A DNA stretch of 7,626 nt, from positions 1 to 7,626 of the forward strand of contig JAUSPR010000104.1 of NCBI GenBank assembly GCA_030655715.1, given 5' to 3'. Every line of letters starts with the position of its first letter. The stretch's first letter is position 1. The notes under the pieces were generated by a model. That model saw only the letters and a list, made by a program, of their open reading frames with translations, did no database searches and was not told the DNA's origin. Made by a program: the position numbers and the translations under genes. Source of the stretch: Thermoplasmata archaeon (lineage in GTDB: Archaea > Thermoplasmatota > Thermoplasmata > SG8-5). This document shows positions 1 through 5,912 of this stretch, piece after piece.

Positions 1-1
1 C

Positions 2-199
2 ATGAGGATACTCAGAGGAAAAGGAACAATCCATTACCACGAGACATGCCCCGAACGATTAATGCCCTCCCGACCGATTGAAAGGATGAAAGAAGCGGCC
101 AGGGACGCGGAAAAAGAGGCAGAGATAATTGAAATACGAAAAATTAAGTCATATTCGCCGGGCGTCTGGCACGTCGTTGTGGACGTGACAATATCATGA
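2..199 (+). CDS. Small hypothetical protein, possibly 5'-truncated by the window edge
   Basis: This is a 65-codon ORF from an ATG at base 2 to TGA at 197-199. I do not recognise the family. The middle (about residues 28-48) is rich in E, K, A and R and looks like a charged amphipathic helix. The C-terminus, ending in SPGVWHVVVDVTIS, is hydrophobic and beta-like. There is no signal peptide or membrane segment. The start is uncertain because only one base precedes the ATG, so the gene may begin upstream of the window. It is probably real: its last 13 conserved codons recur in the next ORF with only synonymous differences, which indicates selection on the peptide. Its TGA overlaps the ATG of that ORF (ATGA at 196-199), so the two may be translationally coupled. 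Confidence 0.6.
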   Translation: MRILRGKGTIHYHETCPERLMPSRPIERMKEAARDAEKEAEIIEIRKIKSYSPGVWHVVVDVTIS

Positions 200-334
200 T
201 TTTTGAGCAGGTGAGGGGAGATTTCTTATTTAGCGCCATTTTTTTCTTTGTCGACCCGAACCAGCGGAGAAAATCATTTCAAAGAAAAAAACGGAAGTCC
301 TATTCACCGGGAGTCTGGCACGTCGTTGTTGATG
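146..334 (+). repeat. Duplicated 40-bp coding segment (146-185 and 295-334)
   Basis: The two 40-nt copies match at 35 positions. In the shared reading phase they encode KSYSPGVWHVVVD, and the five mismatches (151/300, 157/306, 163/312, 181/330, 184/333) are all synonymous third-position changes. The similarity fades just upstream and downstream, so this is a conserved C-terminal module rather than a recent exact duplication. Confidence 0.8.
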
Positions 335-348
335 CAAGGATTTTCTAG
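196..348 (+). CDS. Small hypothetical protein (50 aa) sharing its C-terminal motif with the preceding ORF
   Basis: This ORF runs from an ATG at 196, overlapping the upstream stop as ATGA, to TAG at 346-348. It encodes 50 residues: a hydrophobic stretch (about residues 8-19, including LFSAIFFFV), a basic patch (QRRKSFQRKKRK), and a C-terminus reading KSYSPGVWHVVVD then ARIF. The 13-residue motif is identical to that of the preceding ORF, and all five base differences across those 13 codons are at third positions. That argues for a coding sequence rather than junk. No family is recognised. It could be a paralogue with a replaced N-terminus, or a decayed duplicate retaining only its tail. Its stop interlocks with the stop of the convergent methyltransferase gene in the tetramer CTAG (345-348). 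Confidence 0.5.
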   Translation: MIFEQVRGDFLFSAIFFFVDPNQRRKSFQRKKRKSYSPGVWHVVVDARIF

Positions 349-992
349 GACTTCGAAACCATCATCAATATCGATTCCCTGTTGTATATCTGGCCGTCAT
401 GTCTTACCTTTCTCTCCAGAAGCTGGAAATGCCTTACTTCAAGACCGGCCTTCCTGACGAGGTCATCAAGTTCCTGGCCCATGTAGAATCGCCATACCAG
501 GCCGTCGTCCCTCAAGAAGGTGTGCAGAAATATCTCCTGGCCCTTGCCGGAGCGCATATCTCCCGGTGTGAAAACCTCGATTAAGGCCATGCCCTTGGGT
601 GCCAGCACGCGTTTCATCTCGGCCAGCATGGCAATATCATCGCCCGGAATCATGTGAGTGAGGACATGCCTGGAAAAAATAGCTTTGAATGAATTGTCCT
701 TGAACGGGAGGTTGCGGGCATCGGCAACTGCTTTGCCGAACCGTGAATTTTTCATTGACAGAGTCTCGAACGAGCTTCTGGCAATGTCAATGCAGACAAG
801 ATTCAGGCAATGTTTGGCAAGCTCGCTGGCGGTATTACCGTCGCCCGAGCCGAGTTCCAGGACATTGCCTGTGAGGTCGAGAAATTCAGAATATCCAGAT
901 AAATCGAAATGGCCTCTCCACTGCGTGCCTTTCTTAGTATAGGAATCATTCCAGGCCAGCGGATAAAATCTTCCGTCAAATTCAGCACTCAT
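345..992 (-). CDS. Class I SAM-dependent methyltransferase (Methyltransf_11-like)
   Basis: This 215-aa protein has the Rossmann-fold methyltransferase order. Motif I is VLELGSGDG at residues 44-52 (SAM binding). An acidic residue, D69 in VCID, ends strand 2 and should contact the ribose. DARNLPF at 91-97 is the adenine-contacting loop, followed by the strand around AIFSRHVLTH (104-113). MKRVLAPKG at 126-134 is the usual post-motif III element. The substrate cannot be told; this subfamily includes small-molecule, lipid and quinone methyltransferases. The ATG at 992 is preceded by a G-rich stretch (GGGGGATGGGG) that may serve as a ribosome site. It is the third gene of a minus-strand operon, 30 nt after the membrane-protein gene. 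Its TAG shares CTAG with the convergent small ORF. The family call is firm; a specific function is not offered. Confidence 0.9.
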   Translation of the reverse strand: MSAEFDGRFYPLAWNDSYTKKGTQWRGHFDLSGYSEFLDLTGNVLELGSGDGNTASELAKHCLNLVCIDIARSSFETLSMKNSRFGKAVADARNLPFKDNSFKAIFSRHVLTHMIPGDDIAMLAEMKRVLAPKGMALIEVFTPGDMRSGKGQEIFLHTFLRDDGLVWRFYMGQELDDLVRKAGLEVRHFQLLERKVRHDGQIYNRESILMMVSKS

Positions 993-1022
993 TCTTTATT
1001 CCCCATCCCCCAGAGGGCTGGC

Positions 1023-1229
1023 TCAATCTAACCATTCTCCGTCCTCTTTCCACTCCTGGATTAACCTTACTCCGGTCAAGGCCAGCAAAAGACTGAACAG
1101 GACAATCAGCAGGACAGGGCCGATGCTCCAGTTTCCGCGCACCAATAGCATGACCAGACAAATTGCCCAAAATATGCCGGCTAAAACGCTCACCGCTCTT
1201 CCCTTGGGGTTCAGAATTATCATATCCAT
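1023..1229 (-). CDS. Small integral membrane protein with two transmembrane helices
   Basis: This 68-aa protein has hydrophobic helices at about residues 14-31 (VSVLAGIFWAICLVMLLV) and 36-55 (IGPVLLIVLFSLLLALTGV). They are separated by a short RGNW loop and followed by a charged acidic tail (QEWKEDGEWLD). No enzymatic motif is visible and I do not recognise the family. It starts only 3 nt after the stop of the upstream methyltransferase gene. A GGAGG (1238-1242, inside the end of that gene) lies 8 nt before its ATG, so translation of this frame is well supported. A competing minus-strand frame over 982-1170 lacks any such signal. Its position between two methyltransferases suggests a shared role, perhaps at the membrane, but that is only inference from synteny. 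Confidence 0.78.
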   Translation of the reverse strand: MDMIILNPKGRAVSVLAGIFWAICLVMLLVRGNWSIGPVLLIVLFSLLLALTGVRLIQEWKEDGEWLD

Positions 1230-1232
1230 GGT

Positions 1233-1964
1233 TTAGGCCTCCTTTTCCAGTATCATGCAGTAAATGCCGCTTTTTCCATTGATGTATTTCTTGGCCTTCC
1301 AGCCTGTGCCTTCAAGTATGGTCTCCAGCTCGGGCTTGGAGACCATGAGATAATCGAGCCACGGAGTGCAGTAATTCAGGTATCTGACGCGAATTTTGAC
1401 TTGTCCAGACATCCTGCCGCGTTTGCGGTTCCATGCCTGGTAATCCAAATGATGCTTCGCCTCGGTCTGATATATGTCCATTGTCTCGGCGATTATGTAA
1501 GCGTCCGGCGAGGTCATGTTCCTGAACTTTCGCAGGAGCCACTTAGCCCTTTTGGGGTTGGTAAATAAACCGAAATTATTTCCCATCATGACGATTGTAT
1601 CGAATGTTCCCAACTTTTTCGTTATCTGGGTGATGTCCATGAGCTTGGATTTCTTCAGACCGCGCTCCTGGCAGGTCTTCAGAGCGAAAGGGGAGTTGTC
1701 GATTCCCAGAACGTCCATGCCCTGGTTCTGGAGGTACAGCGAGTGCCTTCCTCCGCCGCAGCCAATGTCCAAAACCCGGCCTTTGGAATGGCGAATCGCC
1801 CGTTGCTGATGCTGGGGCCAGTCCTCGAACTTGGCAAGGTACGAGACGGGACCATCGGATACATCGATGTAACCGTCATCGCGCTCGATTACCTCGTCCA
1901 CATGTTCGCCATGGTAATAATCATAGATTCCGCGGCCGAATGCGTCCTGGTGTTTCTTCAGCAT
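1233..1964 (-). CDS. Class I SAM-dependent methyltransferase
   Basis: This 243-aa protein leads the minus-strand operon. Motif I is VLDIGCGGGRHS at residues 64-75. The acidic residue after strand 2 is D89 in GIDNS. Strand 4 carries MMGNNFGLF (126-134) in place of the usual charged motif, and helical IAETMDIYQTE (158-168) follows. The N-terminal 60 residues are acidic and aromatic-rich and probably form a lid or substrate domain. The acceptor substrate cannot be inferred. The ATG at 1964 has a GGAGG at 1970-1974, 5 nt upstream. The gene ends in TAA 3 nt before the membrane-protein ATG, so the genes are almost certainly co-transcribed. It is only distantly similar to the second methyltransferase of the operon, so they are not recent duplicates. 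Confidence 0.9.
   Translation of the reverse strand: MLKKHQDAFGRGIYDYYHGEHVDEVIERDDGYIDVSDGPVSYLAKFEDWPQHQQRAIRHSKGRVLDIGCGGGRHSLYLQNQGMDVLGIDNSPFALKTCQERGLKKSKLMDITQITKKLGTFDTIVMMGNNFGLFTNPKRAKWLLRKFRNMTSPDAYIIAETMDIYQTEAKHHLDYQAWNRKRGRMSGQVKIRVRYLNYCTPWLDYLMVSKPELETILEGTGWKAKKYINGKSGIYCMILEKEA
1238..1242 (-). promoter_or_regulatory. Shine-Dalgarno GGAGG for the 68-aa membrane protein
   Basis: GGAGG reads on the minus strand 8 nt before the ATG at 1229. It lies within the last codons of the upstream methyltransferase and decides the start and frame of the small gene. Confidence 0.75.
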
Positions 1965-1969
1965 TTTGT

Positions 1970-1974
1970 CCTCC
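1970..1974 (-). promoter_or_regulatory. Shine-Dalgarno GGAGG for the first methyltransferase
   Basis: GGAGG on the minus strand, 5 nt before the ATG at 1964, fixes that start. Confidence 0.7.
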
Positions 1975-1993
1975 AGGGGAGATAGACGCGAGC

Positions 1994-2004
1994 ATTATAA
2001 ATAT
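1994..2004 (-). promoter_or_regulatory. Candidate archaeal TATA box for the methyltransferase operon
   Basis: Minus-strand ATATTTATAAT sits in the AT-rich 111-nt gap between the ligase stop (2076) and the operon's first ATG (1964). Its centre is about 34 nt from the ATG, so a start about 26 nt downstream would give a leader of roughly 8 nt with the GGAGG near the 5' end. A second AT-rich candidate (TTTAAA near 2024-2030) would give a longer leader. No clear terminator is seen after the ligase gene. Confidence 0.5.
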
Positions 2005-2075
2005 GCTTTTGAAATTTATCGCCATTTAAAATATTAATAGATATATATTGTAATAATATTAATTACTGGAAGCTA

Positions 2076-3824
2076 TCACTTCAGCTGCATTTCGTACAGG
2101 GACAGCATCTCCGCGGTCGTGGTCGCTTCTTCAGGGGGCTTGTCCTGCCTTATCTTGCCAGTATATCGAGGGAACCGAATTGCCAGGCCGGAGCCGTTCC
2201 GCACCATGTCCCAGGCGCATGTGTGGATAGGGGAGAGCGTGATTTCCGCGCCCTTCACCTCCATGACCATTGCCGGCTCGAACCAGAAATCAGCTTGCAT
2301 TTTGGAGTTCACCAATCGATGCATGCCTTGGCTAAGATGTGGTTCCAGCAACTCGGGAAGAGCTGCTAGGATTGCGTCATCGAAACCGGTGCCCAGTTTT
2401 GTAACGGTTTCGAATTTACCTTCTTCGGGGTTATATGTGGCCATCAGCAATGCGCCGTAACCGCCGGCCCTGCGGCCTTTTCCGGAGAACGCGCCAACCA
2501 CGACCAAATCGACAGTATCATTCATCTCTGACTTGTAATCGCGCTTGAACTTTATCCAGTTCCAGCCTCTTGAGCCTGCGCGGTAGAACGAATCGTCAGC
2601 CAGGGATTTTGCCATTATACCCTCGCCGCCCTTGCCAATTACCTTCTGGAAGAATTCCTCGGCCTCCTCAGGGCTGTCAGTTATCAGCACTTCGGCAAGC
2701 TTCACCCTGTCAGTTTCCTTGATGCAGGTCTTTAATTTTTTCCGTCGATTCGTGTAAGGGGTCTGGGTGTAATCCTTCCCGTCCTTGTAGAGGCAGTCGA
2801 AAAGGTATAACATGACTGGGAATTCGTTGACTGCTGACGTAAGTTCATACTTCCTGCCTCGACGACGGCTCACAGTCTGGAAAGGCAGCATTTCCCCGGT
2901 ATTGGTGTCAATGGGGACGCACTCGCCTTCGAGCACAGCTTCCTTGGCCTTGAATGCACTTGCCAGCATCTTCACCAGATCCGGAAATTGGCTTGTTACG
3001 TCTTCAAGCTGGCGCGTGTAAAGTTGAACTGACGTTTTCGTGATATGGGCCTGGATGCGCAGTCCGTCATACTTGTACTCGAAGGCACATTTGCCTCCAA
3101 GCTTTTCCAGTATATCTGGAATGCCAGGCAGCCTTTCAGCCAGCATGGCCCTGAGTGGGATGCCGACTTCCAGCTTTATCTCATCAAGACCTTCAATGCC
3201 CTTTTCAGCGAGAAGGGACGCAACCCTGGCCAGATCCGAGCAGGTATTGTATGCTTGTTCGACTTTATCGCGGTTCTCCTTGGTCGAATATGTAAGAGCC
3301 AGCGCGTCGATTAGGGTCATGTCCGCGATGCCTAACCGCAATTTACCGGCCAGTGTTCGGGCAATGTACTTGGCCTCGACCGGCGAGGAATCATGCATCA
3401 TCTTAGCGAGGAGCTTCAATTTCATGTCCTGGGAACCGGGGCCGGAAGAACCGGCAATCTGCTCCAGGTTGGCGAAGACCATGTCCACCGAAAGGCTTTC
3501 TGTGAAAAGCGAAGTTTGTTTCTTCCTTGACACTGCCTCGAAGGCTACGTTCCCCAGATCGCCGTCGCGGAGCCACATTTGCTGAATTTCGGGTTCGTTG
3601 ACACGTGTAGCTTCATATATCGCTTTGAGCGCAAGTTTCTCCGCGATGCCCAGTTCGATGCCCTTGAAGTCCGGGGCCAGCTTGCCCTGGGTGAGCAAAA
3701 CGACTTTCTCTATCTCTCCTGCGGGGACAACTTTGAAAAGCTCGACAAGAATGTCGGCCATCTCCAGGCGCTTGCTGGTGGCTTCGATTCTCTGGTAGGT
3801 CTCGGCCAGGGTCAGGTACTCCAT
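2076..3824 (-). CDS. lig: ATP-dependent DNA ligase
   Basis: This 582-aa enzyme, the usual size for archaeal replicative ligases, seals nicks in double-stranded DNA using ATP (Okazaki fragment joining and repair). Residues 1 to about 210 form the helical DNA-binding domain. The adenylation domain carries the nucleotidyl-transfer motifs in order: motif I KYDGLR at 251-256 with the adenylated lysine K251; motif III LEGE at 298-301; IIIa FDCLY at 342-346; motif IV EGIMAK at 401-406; and motif V with K425 and K427 in WIKFK. The OB domain ends with motif VI RFPRY at 550-554. All key residues are present, so the enzyme should be active. There is no Shine-Dalgarno before the ATG at 3824; a TATA-like box centred 25 nt upstream suggests a leaderless transcript. 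It lies 38 nt downstream of the recombinase stop on the same strand. Confidence 0.97.
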   Translation of the reverse strand: MEYLTLAETYQRIEATSKRLEMADILVELFKVVPAGEIEKVVLLTQGKLAPDFKGIELGIAEKLALKAIYEATRVNEPEIQQMWLRDGDLGNVAFEAVSRKKQTSLFTESLSVDMVFANLEQIAGSSGPGSQDMKLKLLAKMMHDSSPVEAKYIARTLAGKLRLGIADMTLIDALALTYSTKENRDKVEQAYNTCSDLARVASLLAEKGIEGLDEIKLEVGIPLRAMLAERLPGIPDILEKLGGKCAFEYKYDGLRIQAHITKTSVQLYTRQLEDVTSQFPDLVKMLASAFKAKEAVLEGECVPIDTNTGEMLPFQTVSRRRGRKYELTSAVNEFPVMLYLFDCLYKDGKDYTQTPYTNRRKKLKTCIKETDRVKLAEVLITDSPEEAEEFFQKVIGKGGEGIMAKSLADDSFYRAGSRGWNWIKFKRDYKSEMNDTVDLVVVGAFSGKGRRAGGYGALLMATYNPEEGKFETVTKLGTGFDDAILAALPELLEPHLSQGMHRLVNSKMQADFWFEPAMVMEVKGAEITLSPIHTCAWDMVRNGSGLAIRFPRYTGKIRQDKPPEEATTTAEMLSLYEMQLK

Positions 3825-3844
3825 GGCGCGGAGAAGGGAATGAG

Positions 3845-3853
3845 AATATTTAA
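3845..3853 (-). promoter_or_regulatory. TATA box of the ligase gene (leaderless promoter)
   Basis: Minus-strand TTAAATATT is centred about 25 nt before the ligase ATG, in the short gap after the recombinase stop. The spacing puts transcription start at or next to the ATG, in keeping with the absence of a Shine-Dalgarno. Confidence 0.55.
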
Positions 3854-3862
3854 CCTATGTTG

Positions 3863-4678
3863 TCAGAGCATCCGTGCCAGCCTGGCCATGTCAGTTTCAG
3901 CCACATGAGTGTATATCTGGGTGGTCTTCAGGTCCTTGTGGCCCAGAAGTTTCTGGATGTACCGGATGTCCGCGCCCCCCTCAAGGAGATGCGTGGCGAA
4001 GGAATGCCGCAGGGTGTGGGGCGTCACATGCTTCTTTATTTTGGCCCTGGCGGCTGCTTCTCTCACCACCAGCTGCACGGTCTTTGGATTGTACTTCCCG
4101 CCGGAATAGCCGGAAACGAAAACCAGGCCCTCGCGGTTATCCGAATTGTGGGCGTCCAGCAGATTCTTCAATTCCAGATGCAGGAAAACAACCCTGTCCT
4201 TCCGGCCCTTGGCTTGCTTCACCTGGACCAGCATCCTGCCGAAGTCCAGATCCTCCCACGTCAAGTTGATGGCCTCGGACAGCCGCAGCCCCCCGTAATA
4301 CAGCGCCCCGATTATGGCGCGGTGCTTGACGTTCTCAGTCCCGGACAGCATGGCTTTCGCCTCGTCCCTGGAAAGCACCGTGGGCAACTTGGCATCCTTC
4401 CCGGCCAGCGGAATATCCATGGGGAATTGCTCCCGCAGTACATTCTCGAAAAAGAACCGCAGCGCAAAGTTGGCCACCCGCATTGTGGATGCGCTGGCAT
4501 CCGAGTAAGACAGAATGAAATCCCTGGCGGAATCCCCTGAGAGCAGCCAACGCCTGACCATGGAAACGTACAGGCGGCCGGTCTTTGGAGAATACTTGCG
4601 GAGCTTCACTTCCTCGACGAGCTTGGCGATGAGGGCGTATCGCTCGGCCGGGGTGACGTTTATGGGGGAGAAGGGCAT
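3863..4678 (-). CDS. xerA: XerA-like tyrosine recombinase/integrase
   Basis: This is a 271-aa site-specific recombinase. Residues about 8-85 are the SAM-like core-binding domain (helices, including YSPKTGRLYVSMVRRWL). Residues about 98-271 are the catalytic domain with the full active-site set: R132 in GGLRLSE, K157 in QAKGRKDR, H221 and R224 in HTLRHSFATH, H247 in LLGHKD, and nucleophile Y256 in IYTHV. Length and sequence fit archaeal XerA (chromosome dimer resolution) better than phage integrases. It lacks the extra helix expected of integron IntI. The ORF is open to 4852, but I choose the ATG at 4678: it restores the family length and has a TATA box centred about 26 nt upstream, which the longer version would have to translate. 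There is no Shine-Dalgarno, so it is probably leaderless. It borders a repeat-rich island and could act there, though nothing proves it. Confidence 0.93.
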   Translation of the reverse strand: MPFSPINVTPAERYALIAKLVEEVKLRKYSPKTGRLYVSMVRRWLLSGDSARDFILSYSDASASTMRVANFALRFFFENVLREQFPMDIPLAGKDAKLPTVLSRDEAKAMLSGTENVKHRAIIGALYYGGLRLSEAINLTWEDLDFGRMLVQVKQAKGRKDRVVFLHLELKNLLDAHNSDNREGLVFVSGYSGGKYNPKTVQLVVREAAARAKIKKHVTPHTLRHSFATHLLEGGADIRYIQKLLGHKDLKTTQIYTHVAETDMARLARML

Positions 4679-4699
4679 GCGGGGGAGGAGGAAGAAGAA

Positions 4700-4710
4700 A
4701 ATATAAATAA
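4700..4710 (-). promoter_or_regulatory. TATA box of the recombinase gene
   Basis: Minus-strand TTATTTATAT is centred about 26 nt upstream of the ATG at 4678, with a pyrimidine-rich stretch between. It fits a leaderless archaeal promoter and supports the shorter start. Confidence 0.65.
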
Positions 4711-4737
4711 CTTCGCAATAACCCAGATAACTCCAAA

Positions 4738-4760
4738 TAAGCGAAGCAGAGCTACGCTTA
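4738..4760. repeat. Hairpin/inverted repeat upstream of the recombinase promoter
   Basis: TAAGCG (4738-4743) pairs with CGCTTA (4755-4760), and inside it AGC (4745-4747) pairs with GCT (4751-4753), leaving an A/A mismatch and an AGA loop. It lies about 30 nt upstream of the recombinase TATA box and could be an operator or a recombination-related palindrome. Part of it (4740-4751) recurs inverted at 5929-5940. Confidence 0.55.
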
Positions 4761-4813
4761 ATAGGAGTTTGCCAAAATTTATCGTCTCCTCTATATAAAA
4801 ATCTAGAGCAAGC

Positions 4814-4836
4814 GAAAATCATCTCATCCTGCCGCC
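4814..4836 (+). repeat. Outer inverted-repeat block, left arm
   Basis: This 23-nt block (starting GAAAATCATC, ending CCTGCCGCC) is the reverse complement of 5895-5912, except for a 5-nt addition (CTCAT) on the left. A further match, CGTCTCC at 4784-4790, pairs with GGAGACG at 5913-5919, so the arms extend further outward with indels. Confidence 0.75.
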
Positions 4837-4937
4837 TTCGTTTAACCAACACGGAACGGAGAAACAGAAATGTGCCAGATTGCTTCGCAACCTTGCATAA
4901 CAGAGGTTAAACGGCGAACAGAGTCCGCCCAAATTTT
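4836..4937 (+). repeat. Direct repeat copy A, with attC-like core boxes
   Basis: This 102-nt copy matches 6127-6220. The 3' part (4875-4937) is 58/63 identical to 6158-6220, including 26 identical bases in a row; the 5' part shares CTTCGTTTAACC and then diverges, with an 8-nt length difference. Perfect 9-bp inverted boxes CGTTTAACC (4839-4847) and GGTTAAACG (4905-4913) bound the unit. GTTTAAC and GTTAAAC fit the attC core consensus RYYYAAC/GTTRRRY, and the 73-nt span is within the attC size range. Inside is a small hairpin (TTGC-TTC-GCAA). The arms beyond the boxes are not complementary as a classical attC would require, so the attC reading is tentative. Confidence 0.8.
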
Positions 4938-4960
4938 TTCTTGCTCTAAGGGGGGTTCAC
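4934..4960 (+). repeat. Inner inverted-repeat block (TIR-like), left copy
   Basis: TTTTTTCTT followed by GCTC and GGGGGGTTCAC matches the reverse complement of 5862-5890. Differences are a 2-nt indel and two substitutions over 27-29 nt. The blocks face each other around the KilA-N gene like terminal inverted repeats. No target-site duplication is evident just outside. Confidence 0.8.
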
Positions 4961-4995
4961 CAAAGCGGGAAAAGCAAAGAATTAAAAGTGCCTGT

Positions 4996-5006
4996 CTGTA
5001 TATAGT
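4996..5006 (+). promoter_or_regulatory. Possible TATA box for the KilA-N gene
   Basis: TGTATATAGTA is centred about 40 nt before the ATG at 5042 and would give a leader of roughly 13 nt carrying the GGAG. Several other AT-rich hexamers occur nearby, so the call is weak. Confidence 0.3.
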
Positions 5007-5041
5007 ATCTTCCAGTTACTATATGATATGGAGACGGATTG

Positions 5042-5851
5042 ATGGCAAAGAAAAACCGCATAATATCAGTTCAAGGTAAGAATATCACAATAATTGATGA
5101 TGATTACATATCCTTAACAGATATGATAAAAGCCAAGGACGGAGAATTCTTTATATCCGACTGGCTTAGAAATAGAAATACCGTTGAATTTTTAGGTATT
5201 TGGGAAGTGATACATAATCCCGATTTTAATTATGGCGAATTTGCCACAATTAGAAGCAAGGCTGGGTTACACAGTTACAAAATCAGTGTGAAAGAATGGG
5301 TAGCAAAAACAAATGCCATCGGTATCAAAGCAAGAACGGGACGCTATGGGGGCACATATGCACACAAAGATATTGCTTTTGAATTCGGTATGTGGATCAG
5401 CGCGGAGTTCAAGATCTATTTGATAATGGAGTTTCAACGCCTAAAGGAAGAAGAACAGAAACAATTGGGTTGGGATGTTCGTCGAAACCTTGCCAAGATT
5501 AACTATCGAATCCATACCGATGCCATCAAAGAAAATTTGATTCCAACCACATTGAATAAACAGCAAGTTAACCAAGTTTATGCTTCCGAGGCGGATATAC
5601 TTAATATGGCACTCTTTGGAAAAACGGCTGCACAATGGAGGGCAGAAAATCCCGATAAAGAAGGAAACATTCGTGATTATGCCAATATATCTCAACTTGT
5701 CTGCCTGGCCAACCTTGAAAATTTGAATTCTGTATTTATCAATGAAGGATTGAAACAAACAGAGCGGTTGACACGTTTGAACCAGATTGCTATTAAACAA
5801 ATGAAGATACTAGCGGAAGATAGGAGCACCAGAAGGTTGGAAGGCAAATAA
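5042..5851 (+). CDS. KilA-N domain protein (DNA-binding, mobile-element associated)
   Basis: This is a 269-aa protein. The KilA-N DNA-binding domain spans about residues 15-132: YISLTDMIKA (22-31) near its start, FISDWLRNRNTVEFLGIWE (37-55), then KTNAIGIKARTGRYGGTYAH (89-108) and IAFEFGMWISAEFKIYLI (111-128). The C-terminal half (140-269) is helical, with ILNMALFGKTAAQWR (186-200). KilA-N proteins occur in phages, plasmids and large DNA viruses and are thought to bind DNA; a specific role is unknown. I use the ATG at 5042, with GGAG at 5030-5033 eight nt upstream; a TTG at 5039 is the alternative. Base use is clearly more AT-rich than the neighbours (one 60-nt line here is 33% GC against 47% in the ligase), which points to transfer, probably from bacteria. 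Inverted repeats and the A/B direct repeats enclose it. It appears intact. Confidence 0.9.
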   Translation: MAKKNRIISVQGKNITIIDDDYISLTDMIKAKDGEFFISDWLRNRNTVEFLGIWEVIHNPDFNYGEFATIRSKAGLHSYKISVKEWVAKTNAIGIKARTGRYGGTYAHKDIAFEFGMWISAEFKIYLIMEFQRLKEEEQKQLGWDVRRNLAKINYRIHTDAIKENLIPTTLNKQQVNQVYASEADILNMALFGKTAAQWRAENPDKEGNIRDYANISQLVCLANLENLNSVFINEGLKQTERLTRLNQIAIKQMKILAEDRSTRRLEGK

Positions 5852-5861
5852 GGAATGTGTA

Positions 5862-5890
5862 GTGAACCCCCCATTGAGCGAAAGAAAAAA
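5862..5890 (-). repeat. Inner inverted-repeat block (TIR-like), right copy
   Basis: GTGAACCCCCC at 5862-5872 through the A-run at 5885-5890 is the inverted partner of 4934-4960. It starts 10 nt after the KilA-N stop. Confidence 0.8.
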
Positions 5891-5894
5891 CTAC

Positions 5895-5912
5895 GGCGGC
5901 AGGATGATTTTC
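5895..5912 (-). repeat. Outer inverted-repeat block, right arm
   Basis: This 18-nt block (GGCGGCAGG then ATGATTTTC) is the exact inverse of 4814-4836 apart from the left-side 5-nt addition. Here only 4 nt separate outer and inner blocks, whereas on the left about 97 nt holding direct repeat copy A separate them. Outward matches continue at 5913-5919 and 5929-5940. Confidence 0.75.

Larger units (their letters stand above)
4679..5041. other. 363-nt intergenic region between recombinase and KilA-N gene
   Basis: It contains, in order: the recombinase promoter; a palindrome (4738-4760); an AT-rich stretch with TATATAAAA (4793-4801) of unassigned strand; the outer inverted-repeat block (4814-4836); direct repeat copy A (4836-4937); the inner inverted-repeat block (4934-4960); and the KilA-N leader. 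No convincing gene lies in it. Confidence 0.7.

Noticed and set aside
3857..4540. 227-codon plus-strand ORF opposite the recombinase
   Set aside because: It is antisense to a gene with complete catalytic motifs; its length comes from GC-rich codon bias.
4791..4802. TATATAAAA-type TATA box upstream of copy A
   Set aside because: It is a good TATA match, but no gene starts at a sensible distance on either strand; it could drive a non-coding RNA through copy A, which the sequence alone cannot show.
4679..4852. 58-residue N-terminal extension of the recombinase ORF
   Set aside because: It translates across the probable TATA box and the palindrome, and exceeds the family length; the ATG at 4678 is better.
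4836..4937. tRNA or classical attC call for copy A
   Set aside because: There is no T-arm or acceptor pairing for a tRNA, and the arms inside the 9-bp boxes are not complementary, so only the core boxes support attC.
4870..5079. 69-codon plus-strand ORF
   Set aside because: It runs through copy A, the inverted repeat and the KilA-N start in another frame, and its sequence is not protein-like.
4934..5890. Insertion sequence with terminal inverted repeats
   Set aside because: The enclosed gene is a KilA-N protein rather than a transposase, no target-site duplication is visible, and the inverted homology continues outside the supposed termini.
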